From Methanothermobacter tenebrarum (GTDB taxonomy: Archaea; Methanobacteriota; Methanobacteria; Methanobacteriales; DSM-23052), in NCBI RefSeq assembly GCF_023167465.1, contig NZ_AP025698.1:682001-746000 (forward strand): a DNA stretch of 64,000 nucleotides, in the 5' to 3' direction. The position numbers were made by a program, and so were the translations under genes. Positions 53,058-61,863 of this stretch are shown here, in pieces. The notes below the pieces were generated by a model, which worked only from the letters and a program-made list of their open reading frames with translations, was not told the origin of the DNA and ran no database searches. Each line of letters begins with the position of its first letter. Position 1 is the stretch's first letter.

Positions 53058-53476
53058 TTTTCATGTTCTATGTCCTTGCCCGTGGATGTGCTTATCAGTC
53101 TCACATGTTCAACTCCCTTAAGTCTCATCATCTTCTCTGTCAGTTCACGGATTTTTTCAACATCCCCCTTAACCACTATGACTTCGAGGCAGTGCCTTTC
53201 TGTCATGTGCACGTGCATAACAGCACTTATATATTCGCGGTAGGCATGTTGTATGTCCGCAAGATCTTCCATGACACCAGTATAGTGATGATCATAGATT
53301 ACTGCGATCACACCCACCCTCTCTCCTTCCATCTCCTTCATCCACTGGTAACGGACTATATAATCCTTTATAGCATCCCTTATACCCTTAGACCTTGACT
53401 GGTAGCCCCTATCACGTAATACCTCATCAAATTCGTTAAGCAAATCCTTTGGTAATGACATGCTTATACGCATCAT
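53054..53476 (-). CDS. nikR: nickel-responsive regulator NikR
   Basis: 140-residue ribbon-helix-helix repressor. The N-terminal DNA-binding domain begins RISMSLPKDLLNEFDE; the C-terminal ACT-like domain holds the high-affinity nickel ligands H77, H88, H90 and C96, which align (shifted by one) with E. coli H76, H87, H89 and C95. GAGGGG lies before the start. It leads a run including the hydrogenase protease, and an inverted repeat overlapping its promoter may be its own operator. Confidence 0.93.
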   Translation of the reverse strand: MMRISMSLPKDLLNEFDEVLRDRGYQSRSKGIRDAIKDYIVRYQWMKEMEGERVGVIAVIYDHHYTGVMEDLADIQHAYREYISAVMHVHMTERHCLEVIVVKGDVEKIRELTEKMMRLKGVEHVRLISTSTGKDIEHEK

Positions 53477-53508
53477 AACTATTACCCCTCCTCTAAATTC
53501 ATATTAAG

Positions 53509-53536
53509 ATATTATATTAATAATCTAACATAATAT
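53509..53536 (-). promoter_or_regulatory. inverted repeat over the nikR promoter, candidate NikR operator
   Basis: ATATTAT and ATAATAT form a perfect 7-bp inverted repeat separated by 14 bp. The interval contains the probable nikR TATA element (minus-strand TTAATATAAT). The arrangement resembles H. pylori-type NikR sites (AT-rich half sites). It lies 33 bp upstream of the start codon. AT-richness makes chance repeats common, so autoregulation is only a suggestion. Confidence 0.4.
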
Positions 53537-53881
53537 TTAAAGTTTCAAGACACACAAAATTTATCACCCCCAATAAAATAATTTGATTATCAAAAAATAC
53601 TCTCATAAGGGGCTCCAAAAATTGGATAGCCCACTACCATAACCCATAAACAAGAGAAGATAAAAAGACGCAAAAACCCCCCATGACACGTATATAAGTC
53701 AACCACCCCCAATGATTGGAAAAGAGCCTACAAGTTGATCTTATCTGAATCGACCCCCACAAATTCAACGATTGACGATAGCCTAACCTCCAAGAGCCCC
53801 CACACAAAAGCCCCCCAAGTATTTAAGCCAGGGAGGTGAGAAACCCACCCTTGAGGAAAGGGTCTCCAGCAGGTGTTAAAG
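53537..53881. other. intergenic region between nikR and a CBS-domain gene
   Basis: No gene seen. It contains a GGGCT/AGCCC hairpin (about 53611-53631), and a C-rich stretch (53740-53860) with runs such as GAGCCCCCAC and AAGCCCCCCAAG plus GGGAGGTGAGAAACCCACCC, which can fold as a hairpin near 53831-53850. This GC enrichment in an AT-rich spacer might mark a leader RNA for the CBS gene or older transposon debris; it lacks the clear ends of the six elements listed. Confidence 0.3.
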
Positions 53882-54271
53882 ATGAAAGTTAAAGAGGCCA
53901 TGAACCCAGAGGTTATAACAATAAGCCCTGAAACAGAGCCAATTGAAGCCTTTGAGAAAATGTACAAACATGGTATCAGAAGACTCTTCGTATTAGATGA
54001 GGATGGAAAACCAGTGGGCGTGGTATCATACACCGACCTTGTAGGAGTACTAGGATACAGGAAACCTGAAAAGAGACTAAAAGTAGAGGATATCATGGTC
54101 ACAGATGTTATCACAATATCTGCCAAGGATGATATTGAAGATGCTGCGAATCTCATGCTAAGGGCTGATGTTTCGGGTCTCCTCGTAGTAGAGGATGAGA
54201 AAGCTGTTGGTGTAATAACAAAAACAGATATTTGCAGATTAGTAGCCGCTGGTATCCTAGTCCCCATATAG
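53882..54271 (+). CDS. protein with two CBS domains
   Basis: 129 residues forming one CBS pair: the first copy has VKEAMNPEVITISPE and the second has VEDIMVTDVITISAKDD, each followed by a GVVSYTDL/GVITKTDI segment. CBS pairs usually bind adenosyl nucleotides and act as energy or metabolite sensors. It stands alone without an enzyme domain. ATG 53882 follows AGGTG at a good distance. It may control a nearby gene or a separate partner; no partner is evident. Confidence 0.85.
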   Translation: MKVKEAMNPEVITISPETEPIEAFEKMYKHGIRRLFVLDEDGKPVGVVSYTDLVGVLGYRKPEKRLKVEDIMVTDVITISAKDDIEDAANLMLRADVSGLLVVEDEKAVGVITKTDICRLVAAGILVPI

Positions 54272-54287
54272 ACCATGGTGGAACACC

Positions 54288-54749
54288 ATGATAATAATAA
54301 CCAGGAAGGAGAAGATCATATACGAGGAGATAAAGGATCTTAAACCAGAATTCATAGATGGGATACCAGAGAAGATAATTAAGATGAAAGTAGACATATC
54401 AGAACACGACTACCATGAGATACTCGATAATCTACAATCAAAGAATCTTATAATACGCGAAAATGGTAAAATAAAACCCCAAGAGGTCAAAGACCAAATC
54501 AAGGTAGTTGAAAACAAAAAGGAGGTTAAAATCGAAGAATTAAACCAACTAGAAAAAGAGGCTATAAAAATCATCAAAAAATTGGCAGAGGATGGTCTGA
54601 TCCCAAGGTACACCCTCGAAGGGAACCTACTCTATGGCAAATTAAAATTAGACAACCTCCAAATGTATAGGCTCCTACTCTCACTAGAAAATAAAAAAAT
54701 CCTAAAAAAGATCAAAAGAAAAGATGGTGAATACTACAAGCTACTATGA
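54288..54749 (+). CDS. charged winged-helix-like protein, unknown
   Basis: 153 residues, lysine- and glutamate-rich, family not recognised. Both ends look like small winged-helix units: residues ~20-65 (HDYHEILDNLQSKNLIIR) and ~105-153 (NLQMYRLLLSLENKKILKK), joined by a charged helix. This would suit a DNA- or RNA-binding role. It is 16 bp after the CBS gene, probably the same transcript, and its end overlaps pheS on the other strand by 6 bp. Confidence 0.55.
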   Translation: MIIITRKEKIIYEEIKDLKPEFIDGIPEKIIKMKVDISEHDYHEILDNLQSKNLIIRENGKIKPQEVKDQIKVVENKKEVKIEELNQLEKEAIKIIKKLAEDGLIPRYTLEGNLLYGKLKLDNLQMYRLLLSLENKKILKKIKRKDGEYYKLL

Positions 54750-56288
54750 TCTCCCCCTATGGCATACCGGTAAACTTCTAAGCCATCCAAGGTTGCTCTG
54801 ATACAACATCCTTATATCCTCTATGCCCAACCTTATCATCGCCAACCTTTCTATGCCAAGGCCAAAGGCCGCTACAGGAGTTTCAACCTGGAGTGGTTCC
54901 AGAACTTCTGGCCTGAACATCCCAGCCCCCCCAAGTTCTATCCAAGTCTCCTTTTCAGGGAGATAAATTTCACACTCAGTTGACAGGTAAGTGTAGGGGA
55001 AGTATGCTGGTCTGAACCTTACCTTGAATCCTAACCTCCTATAAAATTCTCTGAGAATCCCCAAGAGGTTCTTGAATGTAACATTCTCGGCTGCGACTAT
55101 ACCCTCAACCTGGTGGAATTCTGGGAGATGCTTATAGGTTATGGTCTCCCTCCTGAAAACCCTACCAACTGAGAACATCTTAAGGGGTGGTTTGTTCTCA
55201 AGGAGGAAACGTGCAGATACACAGGTTGTATGAGTCCTCAACACACTCTTTTTCGCGATTTCAACATCCCATTTGTATTGCCAACCCTCTGAACCAGTCA
55301 ATCCACCACACTCATGGACCGTCCTAACCTTATCAACTAAACTTTCACTCGGCAATTTAGTCTCAGGGGGGTTTTTAACATAGAATGTGTCCTGCATTTC
55401 CCTGGCAGCATGATCCTGGGGTTGGAAGAGACAGTCAAAGTTCCAGAATGCAGATTCTATTATAGGACCCCTAGCTTCTGTGAAACCCATCTTAAGGAAT
55501 ATGTCCCTGATCTCTTCTATTATACGCTTTAATGGGTGCATTTTCCCTGGGAAGATTATTGGATACTCTGCGTGGATGTCATATCCCCTATAGTATAGTT
55601 TCCTCCATCTTCCAGTTTTGAGATCCTCATGGGTCAATTGCGTGGCCTCTTCGCGTATCTCGAATCCCCGCTCTAGGATGGCCCTACCCTTATCTGTTAA
55701 ACTAATTCTATGTTCTTTAACCTTTTTCACCTCTAAGAGTCCCTTTCTCTGGTTGAGTAGTTTGAATGCTTCTTTTAGTTCATCTGATAGGGATGATACT
55801 CTTATTCGGCCCTTTTCTGCAAGTTTCTGTAATAGTATTTCATCGAATCCTAACCTCTCTAGTGATTTTTCACCCTCTGATGTTATCCTGAGGATGTTGT
55901 CTTTGATGGTGGCCCATTTTTTCCTCATCAGCCAGCCTATACCTACCTTGGCTTCTGTCTTGTCTAGGCCACTTTTTTCCATGATATCAGATACCTTTAA
56001 TGGACCCTCCTTTGAGAGTAGTTGGAGTATTCGCCTCTCTGGCAGGCCCTTTGTCGCATATTCTCTACCTGTCCTGGTGGGTTTGAGTAGTTTGTCCACG
56101 CTCTTATGGACACTTACAAGTCCCTTAGATTCTAGCGATCCTATGGCGCTCATAACCGCTTTTATATCCATATTCTGCGATTTCACAATATCATCTGGGC
56201 TTACTGGTGGTTCAAGTTTTTCCAGGGCTTTTAGAACCTTCTTTTCGTATAGGTGTAGTTCGTCGATTATGCGTTCAACGTCCATCAT
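54744..56288 (-). CDS. pheS: phenylalanyl-tRNA synthetase alpha subunit
   Basis: 514-residue catalytic subunit. The N-terminal ~230 residues are winged-helix DNA/RNA-binding-fold units typical of archaeal/eukaryotic PheS. The class II catalytic core follows with motif 2-like FRRETITYKHLPEFHQVEG and motif 3 AFGLGIERLAMI. It charges tRNA-Phe together with PheT, which is not in the window. Full length. Starts MMDVERI; the second ATG is equally possible. Confidence 0.94.
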   Translation of the reverse strand: MMDVERIIDELHLYEKKVLKALEKLEPPVSPDDIVKSQNMDIKAVMSAIGSLESKGLVSVHKSVDKLLKPTRTGREYATKGLPERRILQLLSKEGPLKVSDIMEKSGLDKTEAKVGIGWLMRKKWATIKDNILRITSEGEKSLERLGFDEILLQKLAEKGRIRVSSLSDELKEAFKLLNQRKGLLEVKKVKEHRISLTDKGRAILERGFEIREEATQLTHEDLKTGRWRKLYYRGYDIHAEYPIIFPGKMHPLKRIIEEIRDIFLKMGFTEARGPIIESAFWNFDCLFQPQDHAAREMQDTFYVKNPPETKLPSESLVDKVRTVHECGGLTGSEGWQYKWDVEIAKKSVLRTHTTCVSARFLLENKPPLKMFSVGRVFRRETITYKHLPEFHQVEGIVAAENVTFKNLLGILREFYRRLGFKVRFRPAYFPYTYLSTECEIYLPEKETWIELGGAGMFRPEVLEPLQVETPVAAFGLGIERLAMIRLGIEDIRMLYQSNLGWLRSLPVCHRGRS

Positions 56289-56302
56289 AGGGCCACCTTT
56301 TT

Positions 56303-57223
56303 TTATTCTATTTTATCCCAGTAGTAGTCTATGAGTCCCACCATTATGGAGGAGGCTGTTAAATCCGCGGTTGTCCCAGGATTTACACCTTCTTTTTGCA
56401 GTTTCCTGTCAAGGCTTTTAAGGGCTTTTAGTCCCTGTTCTGTTAATATCCCTCCTTTGTCGAGTATTTCCCTGGCTTCATTTGTCACCTTCTCGGCCAC
56501 TTCCTTGCCATATTGTCTTTGTATGAGGGTGTCTGGGAAATTTGATAGGATTGTTAGAAATGTTTGAACGACAGCCGCGTTCATATCAGCTTTTTTATGT
56601 GTTTCTTTGAATGTTGGGAATCCTATGTTGAATGTTATTGGCATGGAACTTGTAAGTTCCCTTGCTATAAGATCCCACGAGGATGAGAGTTTGAGAACAT
56701 CGAATAATGTAACCTTCTCTTCCAGGATTCTATCCTTGGATTTTTCATCATTAACGTCAAACTGGTCCCTTTTTCCCATCCCCCCAGGTTGGGCTATTGA
56801 TATGGCCTCATAGAGGTTCACAGCATCCTGTGGTGTTGTCTGTAGCATTATCCTATTAACCATTTCTCTGAGGCCTTGTAGGTCTTTTTCTGTTATCATG
56901 CCCGCGGCGGATGCTAGTGGTGTTAGTAGCATTACAATGCCCAGGTTGGTGTTTGTGGACACCCACTTGCGCGTTTCTTTTATCGCATCTAGTATGAGGT
57001 TACCTACCCTGATTGGTGAAAAGTCTAATTCGTCTTTTAGTCTAGCGCCTCTCTTGGCTGCTTCGTGCATGGTGTCTCCTATAACAATAGCACTTATAAT
57101 AAAATCTTCGAAGCTCATGTCATGGAAGTTCCGCGTCCTGTGCACGTTCCCGGGCTTCGGGTGGCCGCTAACTTCCAGGGCGGCTGCCATTTGGGCTATC
57201 TTCGCGACTAATGATGGTTTCAT
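56303..57223 (-). CDS. triphosphoribosyl-dephospho-CoA synthase-like (CitG/MdcB family)
   Basis: 306 residues of the CitG family, which in bacteria makes the prosthetic group precursor of citrate or malonate lyase. It has ASGHPKPGNVHRT-like LEVSGHPKPGNVHR near the start and the helical NTNLGIVMLLTPLASAAG and CitG-like VNPGTTADLTASSIM blocks. Methanogens have no such lyase, so it probably acts on another nucleotide or cofactor precursor; the true substrate is unknown. It overlaps hemB by 4 bp and pheS follows 14 bp later. Confidence 0.8.
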   Translation of the reverse strand: MKPSLVAKIAQMAAALEVSGHPKPGNVHRTRNFHDMSFEDFIISAIVIGDTMHEAAKRGARLKDELDFSPIRVGNLILDAIKETRKWVSTNTNLGIVMLLTPLASAAGMITEKDLQGLREMVNRIMLQTTPQDAVNLYEAISIAQPGGMGKRDQFDVNDEKSKDRILEEKVTLFDVLKLSSSWDLIARELTSSMPITFNIGFPTFKETHKKADMNAAVVQTFLTILSNFPDTLIQRQYGKEVAEKVTNEAREILDKGGILTEQGLKALKSLDRKLQKEGVNPGTTADLTASSIMVGLIDYYWDKIE

Positions 57224-58209
57224 CCCGTTAAACCCCCATCTAGTAATAGTCTTGGAGTGAAATGTGAGATTATAAGGTCTGCGCCCGCCCTTTTAATAGA
57301 TAATATGGATTCGTATATGGCTTCTTCTGTTAGGTAGCCTTTTTGGATTGCTGCCATTAGCATTGAATATTCCCCACTTACATTGTATGCCGCCACTGGC
57401 GTGTTAAACTCTTCCCTGAGAGCCCTTATAATATCAAGGTATGGTAGGGCTGGTTTCACCATTATGATATCGGCACCCTCTTCTATGTCTAGTTCTGCTT
57501 CGAGTATGGCCTCCCTAGCATTGGCAGGATCCATCTGATAGGTTTTTCTGTCGCCGAATGATGGTGTGGAGTATACAGCCCCCCTGAAGGGTGCGTAGAA
57601 TGATGAGGCGTATTTAACTGCATATGACATTATTGGAACATCCTGGAAGCCATTCTCATCTAGTTTTTTTCTTATGGCGGCTACTCTACCATCCATCATA
57701 TCAGAGGGTGCCACCATATCGGCTCCTGCCCTCGCATGTGATACTGCGATTTTTCCTAGGTATTCTAGGGTTTCATCATTGAGTATTTGCCTGTTTTTAA
57801 CTATTCCACAGTGTCCGTGGCTCGTGTATTGGCAAAGGCACACATCTGTTATGATGACAAGTTTTGTTTCCTCCTTGAGTAGTCTGATGGTCTCCTGGAC
57901 TATCCCATTCTCATCAAATGCTGACGATCCTATATTATCCTTTTCTGATGGTATCCCGAAGAGTATAATAGTTTTTAGTCCCTTTTTTTCAAGTTTTTTG
58001 AGTTCATCAACGGCGGCCTCTGGCGAATACCTATATTGTCCAGGCATGGTCTCTATTGGCTCTTTAGATCCTCTTTTAAGATCTTCTTTCACGAAGACTG
58101 GGTATATTAGATTACTAGGGGATATTCTTGTCTCCTTCACGATCTCCCTCATCTTAGAGGTTTTTCTCAGTCTCCTCATCCTTTTTGTGGGGAATCTCAT
58201 ACTAATCAC
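57220..58209 (-). CDS. hemB: porphobilinogen synthase
   Basis: Condenses two 5-aminolevulinate molecules to porphobilinogen, an early step to cobalamin, F430 and heme-like corrinoids. The 329-residue protein has a zinc-site cluster CLCQYTSHGHC and the two active-site lysines in SYAVKYASSFY and IMVKPALPYLD. The start region is MRFPTKRMRRLRKT; ATG 58200 (internal) and 58209 are both plausible. It heads a tight run with the CitG-like gene. F430 is essential for methyl-coenzyme M reductase. Confidence 0.94.
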   Translation of the reverse strand: MISMRFPTKRMRRLRKTSKMREIVKETRISPSNLIYPVFVKEDLKRGSKEPIETMPGQYRYSPEAAVDELKKLEKKGLKTIILFGIPSEKDNIGSSAFDENGIVQETIRLLKEETKLVIITDVCLCQYTSHGHCGIVKNRQILNDETLEYLGKIAVSHARAGADMVAPSDMMDGRVAAIRKKLDENGFQDVPIMSYAVKYASSFYAPFRGAVYSTPSFGDRKTYQMDPANAREAILEAELDIEEGADIIMVKPALPYLDIIRALREEFNTPVAAYNVSGEYSMLMAAIQKGYLTEEAIYESILSIKRAGADLIISHFTPRLLLDGGLTG

Positions 58210-58211
58210 GT

Positions 58212-59039
58212 TTATTCTGCTTTAACATCCACCAGTGGCTCCATGCGTCCTATGGCCCGTTCAACAGCATCCGGATCTACTAGGATCCTTATGGCATCAT
58301 TCTCACATTCCATGGCGCATCTGCCACAACACCTGCAAAGTCTATTATCTATTTGGGCCTTCCCATTTTTAATCTTAATCGCCTTAATAAAACATTTTTC
58401 GAGACAATCTCCACAACCAATACAATTTTCTCTTTTAAATTTCAGTTTAACGCCACTCATTGGGGTTATGCTCCTGGCGAGTTCCTCTGGGAGTTCCGGT
58501 ATCATCTTCCAGAGGCAGCAGCATGGACAACAGTTACATATTGATAAGAGCTCCTCCTTGGGACCTGTATTCAACCATACCGTGTCTATTTTATTCCTGC
58601 CGATGATATGAACCAAACCGGCCTTTTCACACTCTTCAATGTGGGCTATGGCCTCATCCTTTGATATTAGCCTCCCAACCTTCTTTGATATCCTATTAGC
58701 GCCTTTTCCAAGGAATAAGCATCCTAGTCTGTGGGGGTAGTCTCTGCAATTGGATGAAACCCTGCATATACAGAAATTCATCCTGAATATGTACCTTGAC
58801 TTGGATATCATCTCCTTGAGGACTTGGCTTGGTAAAATAGAAGTGTTTGGCGGGTCAACCTTAACATTTAAGGTTATGGTCTCATCCCTCGGGAGTGCTT
58901 GGATGTCATCTCCTTCAAAGAATAACCTGTGAACAATCCTTCTAAAAGTTTTCGACCTTTTAGCTAGCCTCGCCAATCTAAACCTTCCCTTGAATGTTAA
59001 TTTGATAACTCTAATACTTATATCAGTGAAATCTAACAT
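58212..59039 (-). CDS. 4Fe-4S ferredoxin-domain protein
   Basis: 275 residues. The C-terminal third carries two ferredoxin motifs (CIGCGDCLEKC and CRCCGRCAMEC) for two [4Fe-4S] clusters. The central region has additional Cys clusters (CICRVSSNCRDYP and CNCCPCCCLW), suggesting further metal centres. This layout appears in methanogen proteins annotated as 4Fe-4S binding, of unknown redox partner. It starts 2 bp from hemB, so coupling is likely. Confidence 0.8.
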   Translation of the reverse strand: MLDFTDISIRVIKLTFKGRFRLARLAKRSKTFRRIVHRLFFEGDDIQALPRDETITLNVKVDPPNTSILPSQVLKEMISKSRYIFRMNFCICRVSSNCRDYPHRLGCLFLGKGANRISKKVGRLISKDEAIAHIEECEKAGLVHIIGRNKIDTVWLNTGPKEELLSICNCCPCCCLWKMIPELPEELARSITPMSGVKLKFKRENCIGCGDCLEKCFIKAIKIKNGKAQIDNRLCRCCGRCAMECENDAIRILVDPDAVERAIGRMEPLVDVKAE

Positions 59040-59054
59040 AATAGATCCCCCCCA

Positions 59055-59720
59055 TTAGACTTTCAGGAGCGGATCCGCGGGTTTACCCCTAGTATAATAT
59101 TTTTTGCCATGTTCTACTAGGAGGGCATGATATTCCTGGAATACCCGATAATCTCTTCTTAGATTATCCTCGAACAATTTTTTGACTTCCATATAATCCT
59201 CATCACCCCTTGTTAGTTTAAGCCTCTGGAGTATCCTCCGTGTATAAGTATCAACGATAAACTCTGGCATTTTATATGCATATAATAGTATCGTATCCGC
59301 CGTCTCATCACCCACACCCTTGACTGAGAGCAGCTCATCCCTTCTGGGGACGCCCTCAAGAGTTGTGAAAAACTTTGAAATCTCCTTTAAATAGTATGCC
59401 TTCTGGTTTGGGAAACCTGCACATTTTATCAGCTCAACAAGCCTCGGAAGATCCATTCCAATAATACGATATGGGCTGAGAGCTCCTAATTTCCCAAGTC
59501 TTATAAGGGCCTTTGACGCTTGTCTCCATGTAGTATTCTGCGTTAGGATGGAACCCACCCAAACCTGGAATACCTCCTCCTCACTGTGTGGTGGTGAATA
59601 ATCTCCAGGATGATACGACAATTTACAATCTTTGAGAAATGGCCACCAACCTTGCTTTCCATATGCCGAAAATAGCCTCTCATAGATGATTCTGATCTTA
59701 TCCATGGCTTCCTTCACCAT
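59055..59720 (-). CDS. HhH-GPD family DNA glycosylase without Fe-S cluster
   Basis: 221-residue base-excision glycosylase-like protein. The helix-hairpin-helix motif is SVKGVGDETADTILLYA and the catalytic Asp is in EFIVDTYTRR. The Lys that gives endonuclease III its lyase activity (in GVGRKTA) is replaced by Glu (GVGDETA), and the four C-terminal Fe-S Cys are missing. It should therefore be a monofunctional glycosylase. Substrate unknown. Confidence 0.8.
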   Translation of the reverse strand: MVKEAMDKIRIIYERLFSAYGKQGWWPFLKDCKLSYHPGDYSPPHSEEEVFQVWVGSILTQNTTWRQASKALIRLGKLGALSPYRIIGMDLPRLVELIKCAGFPNQKAYYLKEISKFFTTLEGVPRRDELLSVKGVGDETADTILLYAYKMPEFIVDTYTRRILQRLKLTRGDEDYMEVKKLFEDNLRRDYRVFQEYHALLVEHGKKYYTRGKPADPLLKV

Positions 59721-59815
59721 AACAATTTATAGGGGATGGAACCCGCCACGAAATACGAGAATTTCATGACTATAACATTATATGGATGGGGGCACATACT
59801 TTCCTTTGTGATACT

Positions 59816-60481
59816 ATGAAATATAATATAATCCATAGGCCAAGTTTCAGTCTAGTTGAGGTTGAACTAGATGCTGGTGAGCGTATAAAGGCGGAACCCG
59901 GGGCCATGGTCTCCATGAGTGATAACATCCAGGTGCAAACAGATACTGGGGGCGTTTTTAAGGCCCTTGGTAGGGTTGTAGGCGGTGAAAGGTTTTTCAT
60001 GAATACCTTTTATGCTGATGGTGGTCCAGGAACCATTGAACTTGCACCACCATATACCGGTGACATTGAAGCCCTTGAAGTTGAAGGTACAATATATGCC
60101 CAGAGCGGATCATACCTAGCATCAGCTCTGGATATTGAAATCGAAACAAAATTTGGAGGCTTTAAAACCTTCTTTGCAAGGGAGGGGTTATTCCTTTTAA
60201 AATTGACAGGTTATGATCCCCTTTTCTTGTCAAGTTTCGGAGGCATATATAAAAGGAGGGTGGAAAACAAAAAATTTGTCATAGACACCGGACATATTGT
60301 GGCATTCACAGATGGTCTAGACTTCAATGTTAGGAGAATAGGCGGACTCAAAAGCACAATATTCGGCGGTGAGGGTCTAGTAGCCGAATTTAATGGTAAT
60401 GGAACCGTATATGTGCAGACGAGGAGTGTTGACAGTTTCATTAACTGGCTGAGACCATATCTGCCCCGACAAAGCGAGTAA
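59816..60481 (+). CDS. AIM24/TIGR00266 family protein
   Basis: 221 residues of the AIM24 (DUF124) family, a beta-prism protein of unknown function widespread in prokaryotes. Features: AGERIKAEPGAMVSMSDNIQVQT, GGVFKALGRVVGGERFFMNTF and the GHIVAFTDGLDF segment. ATG 59816 is chosen because it begins the family at MKYNIIHRPSFSL; 10 codons upstream in frame are not family-like. It is followed after 11 bp by aroC. Confidence 0.83.
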   Translation: MKYNIIHRPSFSLVEVELDAGERIKAEPGAMVSMSDNIQVQTDTGGVFKALGRVVGGERFFMNTFYADGGPGTIELAPPYTGDIEALEVEGTIYAQSGSYLASALDIEIETKFGGFKTFFAREGLFLLKLTGYDPLFLSSFGGIYKRRVENKKFVIDTGHIVAFTDGLDFNVRRIGGLKSTIFGGEGLVAEFNGNGTVYVQTRSVDSFINWLRPYLPRQSE

Positions 60482-60492
60482 AGTGACCCCAT

Positions 60493-61590
60493 ATGGGAGG
60501 TAACAGATTAGGTAAAATCTTCCAGGTTACAACATTCGGCTCCAGCCATGGCAAGGCCATAGGCGCAGTAATCGACGGATGCCCAGCAGGCCTGCCATTA
60601 GATGCCAATGACATACAAAGGGAACTCGACAGACGCCGTCCAGGTACAAGTGAAATAACAACCCCACGAAAGGAAGAAGACAAAGTAGAAATCCTATCAG
60701 GGACATTCCAAGGCAAAACCGATGGCACCCCAATAGCAGCCATAGTATACAACAAGGACGTGGACCCATCAGCCTATGAGAGCATCAAATACAAGCCAAG
60801 ACCCGGACACGGAGACTATGGTTGGATAAGTCGCTACGGACACTATGATTATCGTGGAGGCGGGCGAGGCAGTGGCAGAGTCACCATAGGCCACGTCATA
60901 GGAGGGGCCATAGCAAAGAAACTCCTAGAAACCTTCAATATTAGGATAATAGGCCATGTAACGCAGATAGGCCGCATAAAGGCGAAGAGGATAGATCCTA
61001 AAAGGATAGAAGAGCACACTCTAGAGAATCCTGTAAGATGCGCTGATGAAAAGGCCGCAGAAGAAATGATAAAACTCATACTAGAAGCCAAGGAGAAAGG
61101 AGATTCTGTCGGTGGCATAGTCGAAATCATAGTCTCCGGGGCGCCAGCAGGCCTTGGAGAACCAGTATTCTCAAAATTAGACGCGGATATAGCGCATGCA
61201 CTAATGGGTATAGGTGCAGTGAAAGGCGTTGAGATAGGCTTGGGCTTCAAAGTCGCAGAATACAATGCAAGCGAAATAAATGACGAATATTACATTAGAG
61301 AGGGTAGAATAAGAACACTAACCAACAATTCAGGTGGTATAATAGGTGGAATATCCAATGGGATGCCAATAATCGCCAGGATAGCCGTCAAACCAACACC
61401 ATCAATCTCCTTACCACAGAGGACAGTGAACCTCAAATCCATGAAAGAAACCACCATAAGAATAAAAGGACGACATGACCCATGCATATGTCCAAGGATA
61501 GTGCCAGTAGCCGAGGCAAGTGTCGCGATAATAATAGCAGACCATATGATAAGGGCAGGTTTCATACATCCATGTAAAATCAAAACATGA
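60493..61590 (+). CDS. aroC: chorismate synthase
   Basis: Catalyses the last step of the shikimate pathway, converting EPSP to chorismate with reduced FMN. The 365-residue protein carries the signature GSSHGKAIGAVIDGCPAGL near the start, YGWISRYGHYDYRGGGRGSGR for FMN/phosphate binding, and the family's VSGAPAGLGEPVF and RGRHDPCICPR-like C-terminal blocks. Full length. AGGTAAC lies 4 nt after the ATG, so the exact start may vary slightly. Confidence 0.95.
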   Translation: MGGNRLGKIFQVTTFGSSHGKAIGAVIDGCPAGLPLDANDIQRELDRRRPGTSEITTPRKEEDKVEILSGTFQGKTDGTPIAAIVYNKDVDPSAYESIKYKPRPGHGDYGWISRYGHYDYRGGGRGSGRVTIGHVIGGAIAKKLLETFNIRIIGHVTQIGRIKAKRIDPKRIEEHTLENPVRCADEKAAEEMIKLILEAKEKGDSVGGIVEIIVSGAPAGLGEPVFSKLDADIAHALMGIGAVKGVEIGLGFKVAEYNASEINDEYYIREGRIRTLTNNSGGIIGGISNGMPIIARIAVKPTPSISLPQRTVNLKSMKETTIRIKGRHDPCICPRIVPVAEASVAIIIADHMIRAGFIHPCKIKT

Positions 61591-61644
61591 TCAGATCCTC
61601 CCATCAGAGTGTAAGATCTCCAATTAAGGGATTGAGAAAGGAGA

Positions 61645-61800
61645 TTACAAGAAGTATCCCCAGGAAACCCCGAAGAACGTTGGATCCCCCCGGCTCTCAT
61701 TACAATAAAGTTCCATGCAAGCTTCTTCGCACACCTTTAACCCGGAGTTGAAGGATTCAATGGGCAGGGCCTCTTGGGATTTTTGTAAGGAAACTTTCAT
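61645..61800 (-). CDS. 51-residue Cys-containing ORF, unknown (possible transposon remnant)
   Basis: Complete short frame on the minus strand from ATG 61800 to TAA 61645. The product has balanced codon use and three Cys (KVCEEACMELYC), ending FFGVSWGYFL. A TATA-like sequence lies ~33 bp upstream on the same strand. No ribosome site is seen. It is followed by a hairpin (ATCTCC/GGAGAT, about 61615-61643). It may be a real small gene or the tail of a decayed transposase gene; I recognise no family. Confidence 0.35.
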   Translation of the reverse strand: MKVSLQKSQEALPIESFNSGLKVCEEACMELYCNESRGDPTFFGVSWGYFL

Positions 61801-61863
61801 TGGGCAACTGCGTGAGGGAACATAAAAAAAGTTTTATAATATAGGCCTTAGCTTCTCCTGTAA

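Noticed and set aside
53740..53860. C-rich spacer before the CBS gene as a seventh transposon copy
   Set aside because: It lacks both the ATGAAAGCC left motif and the AGTTCAC right end.
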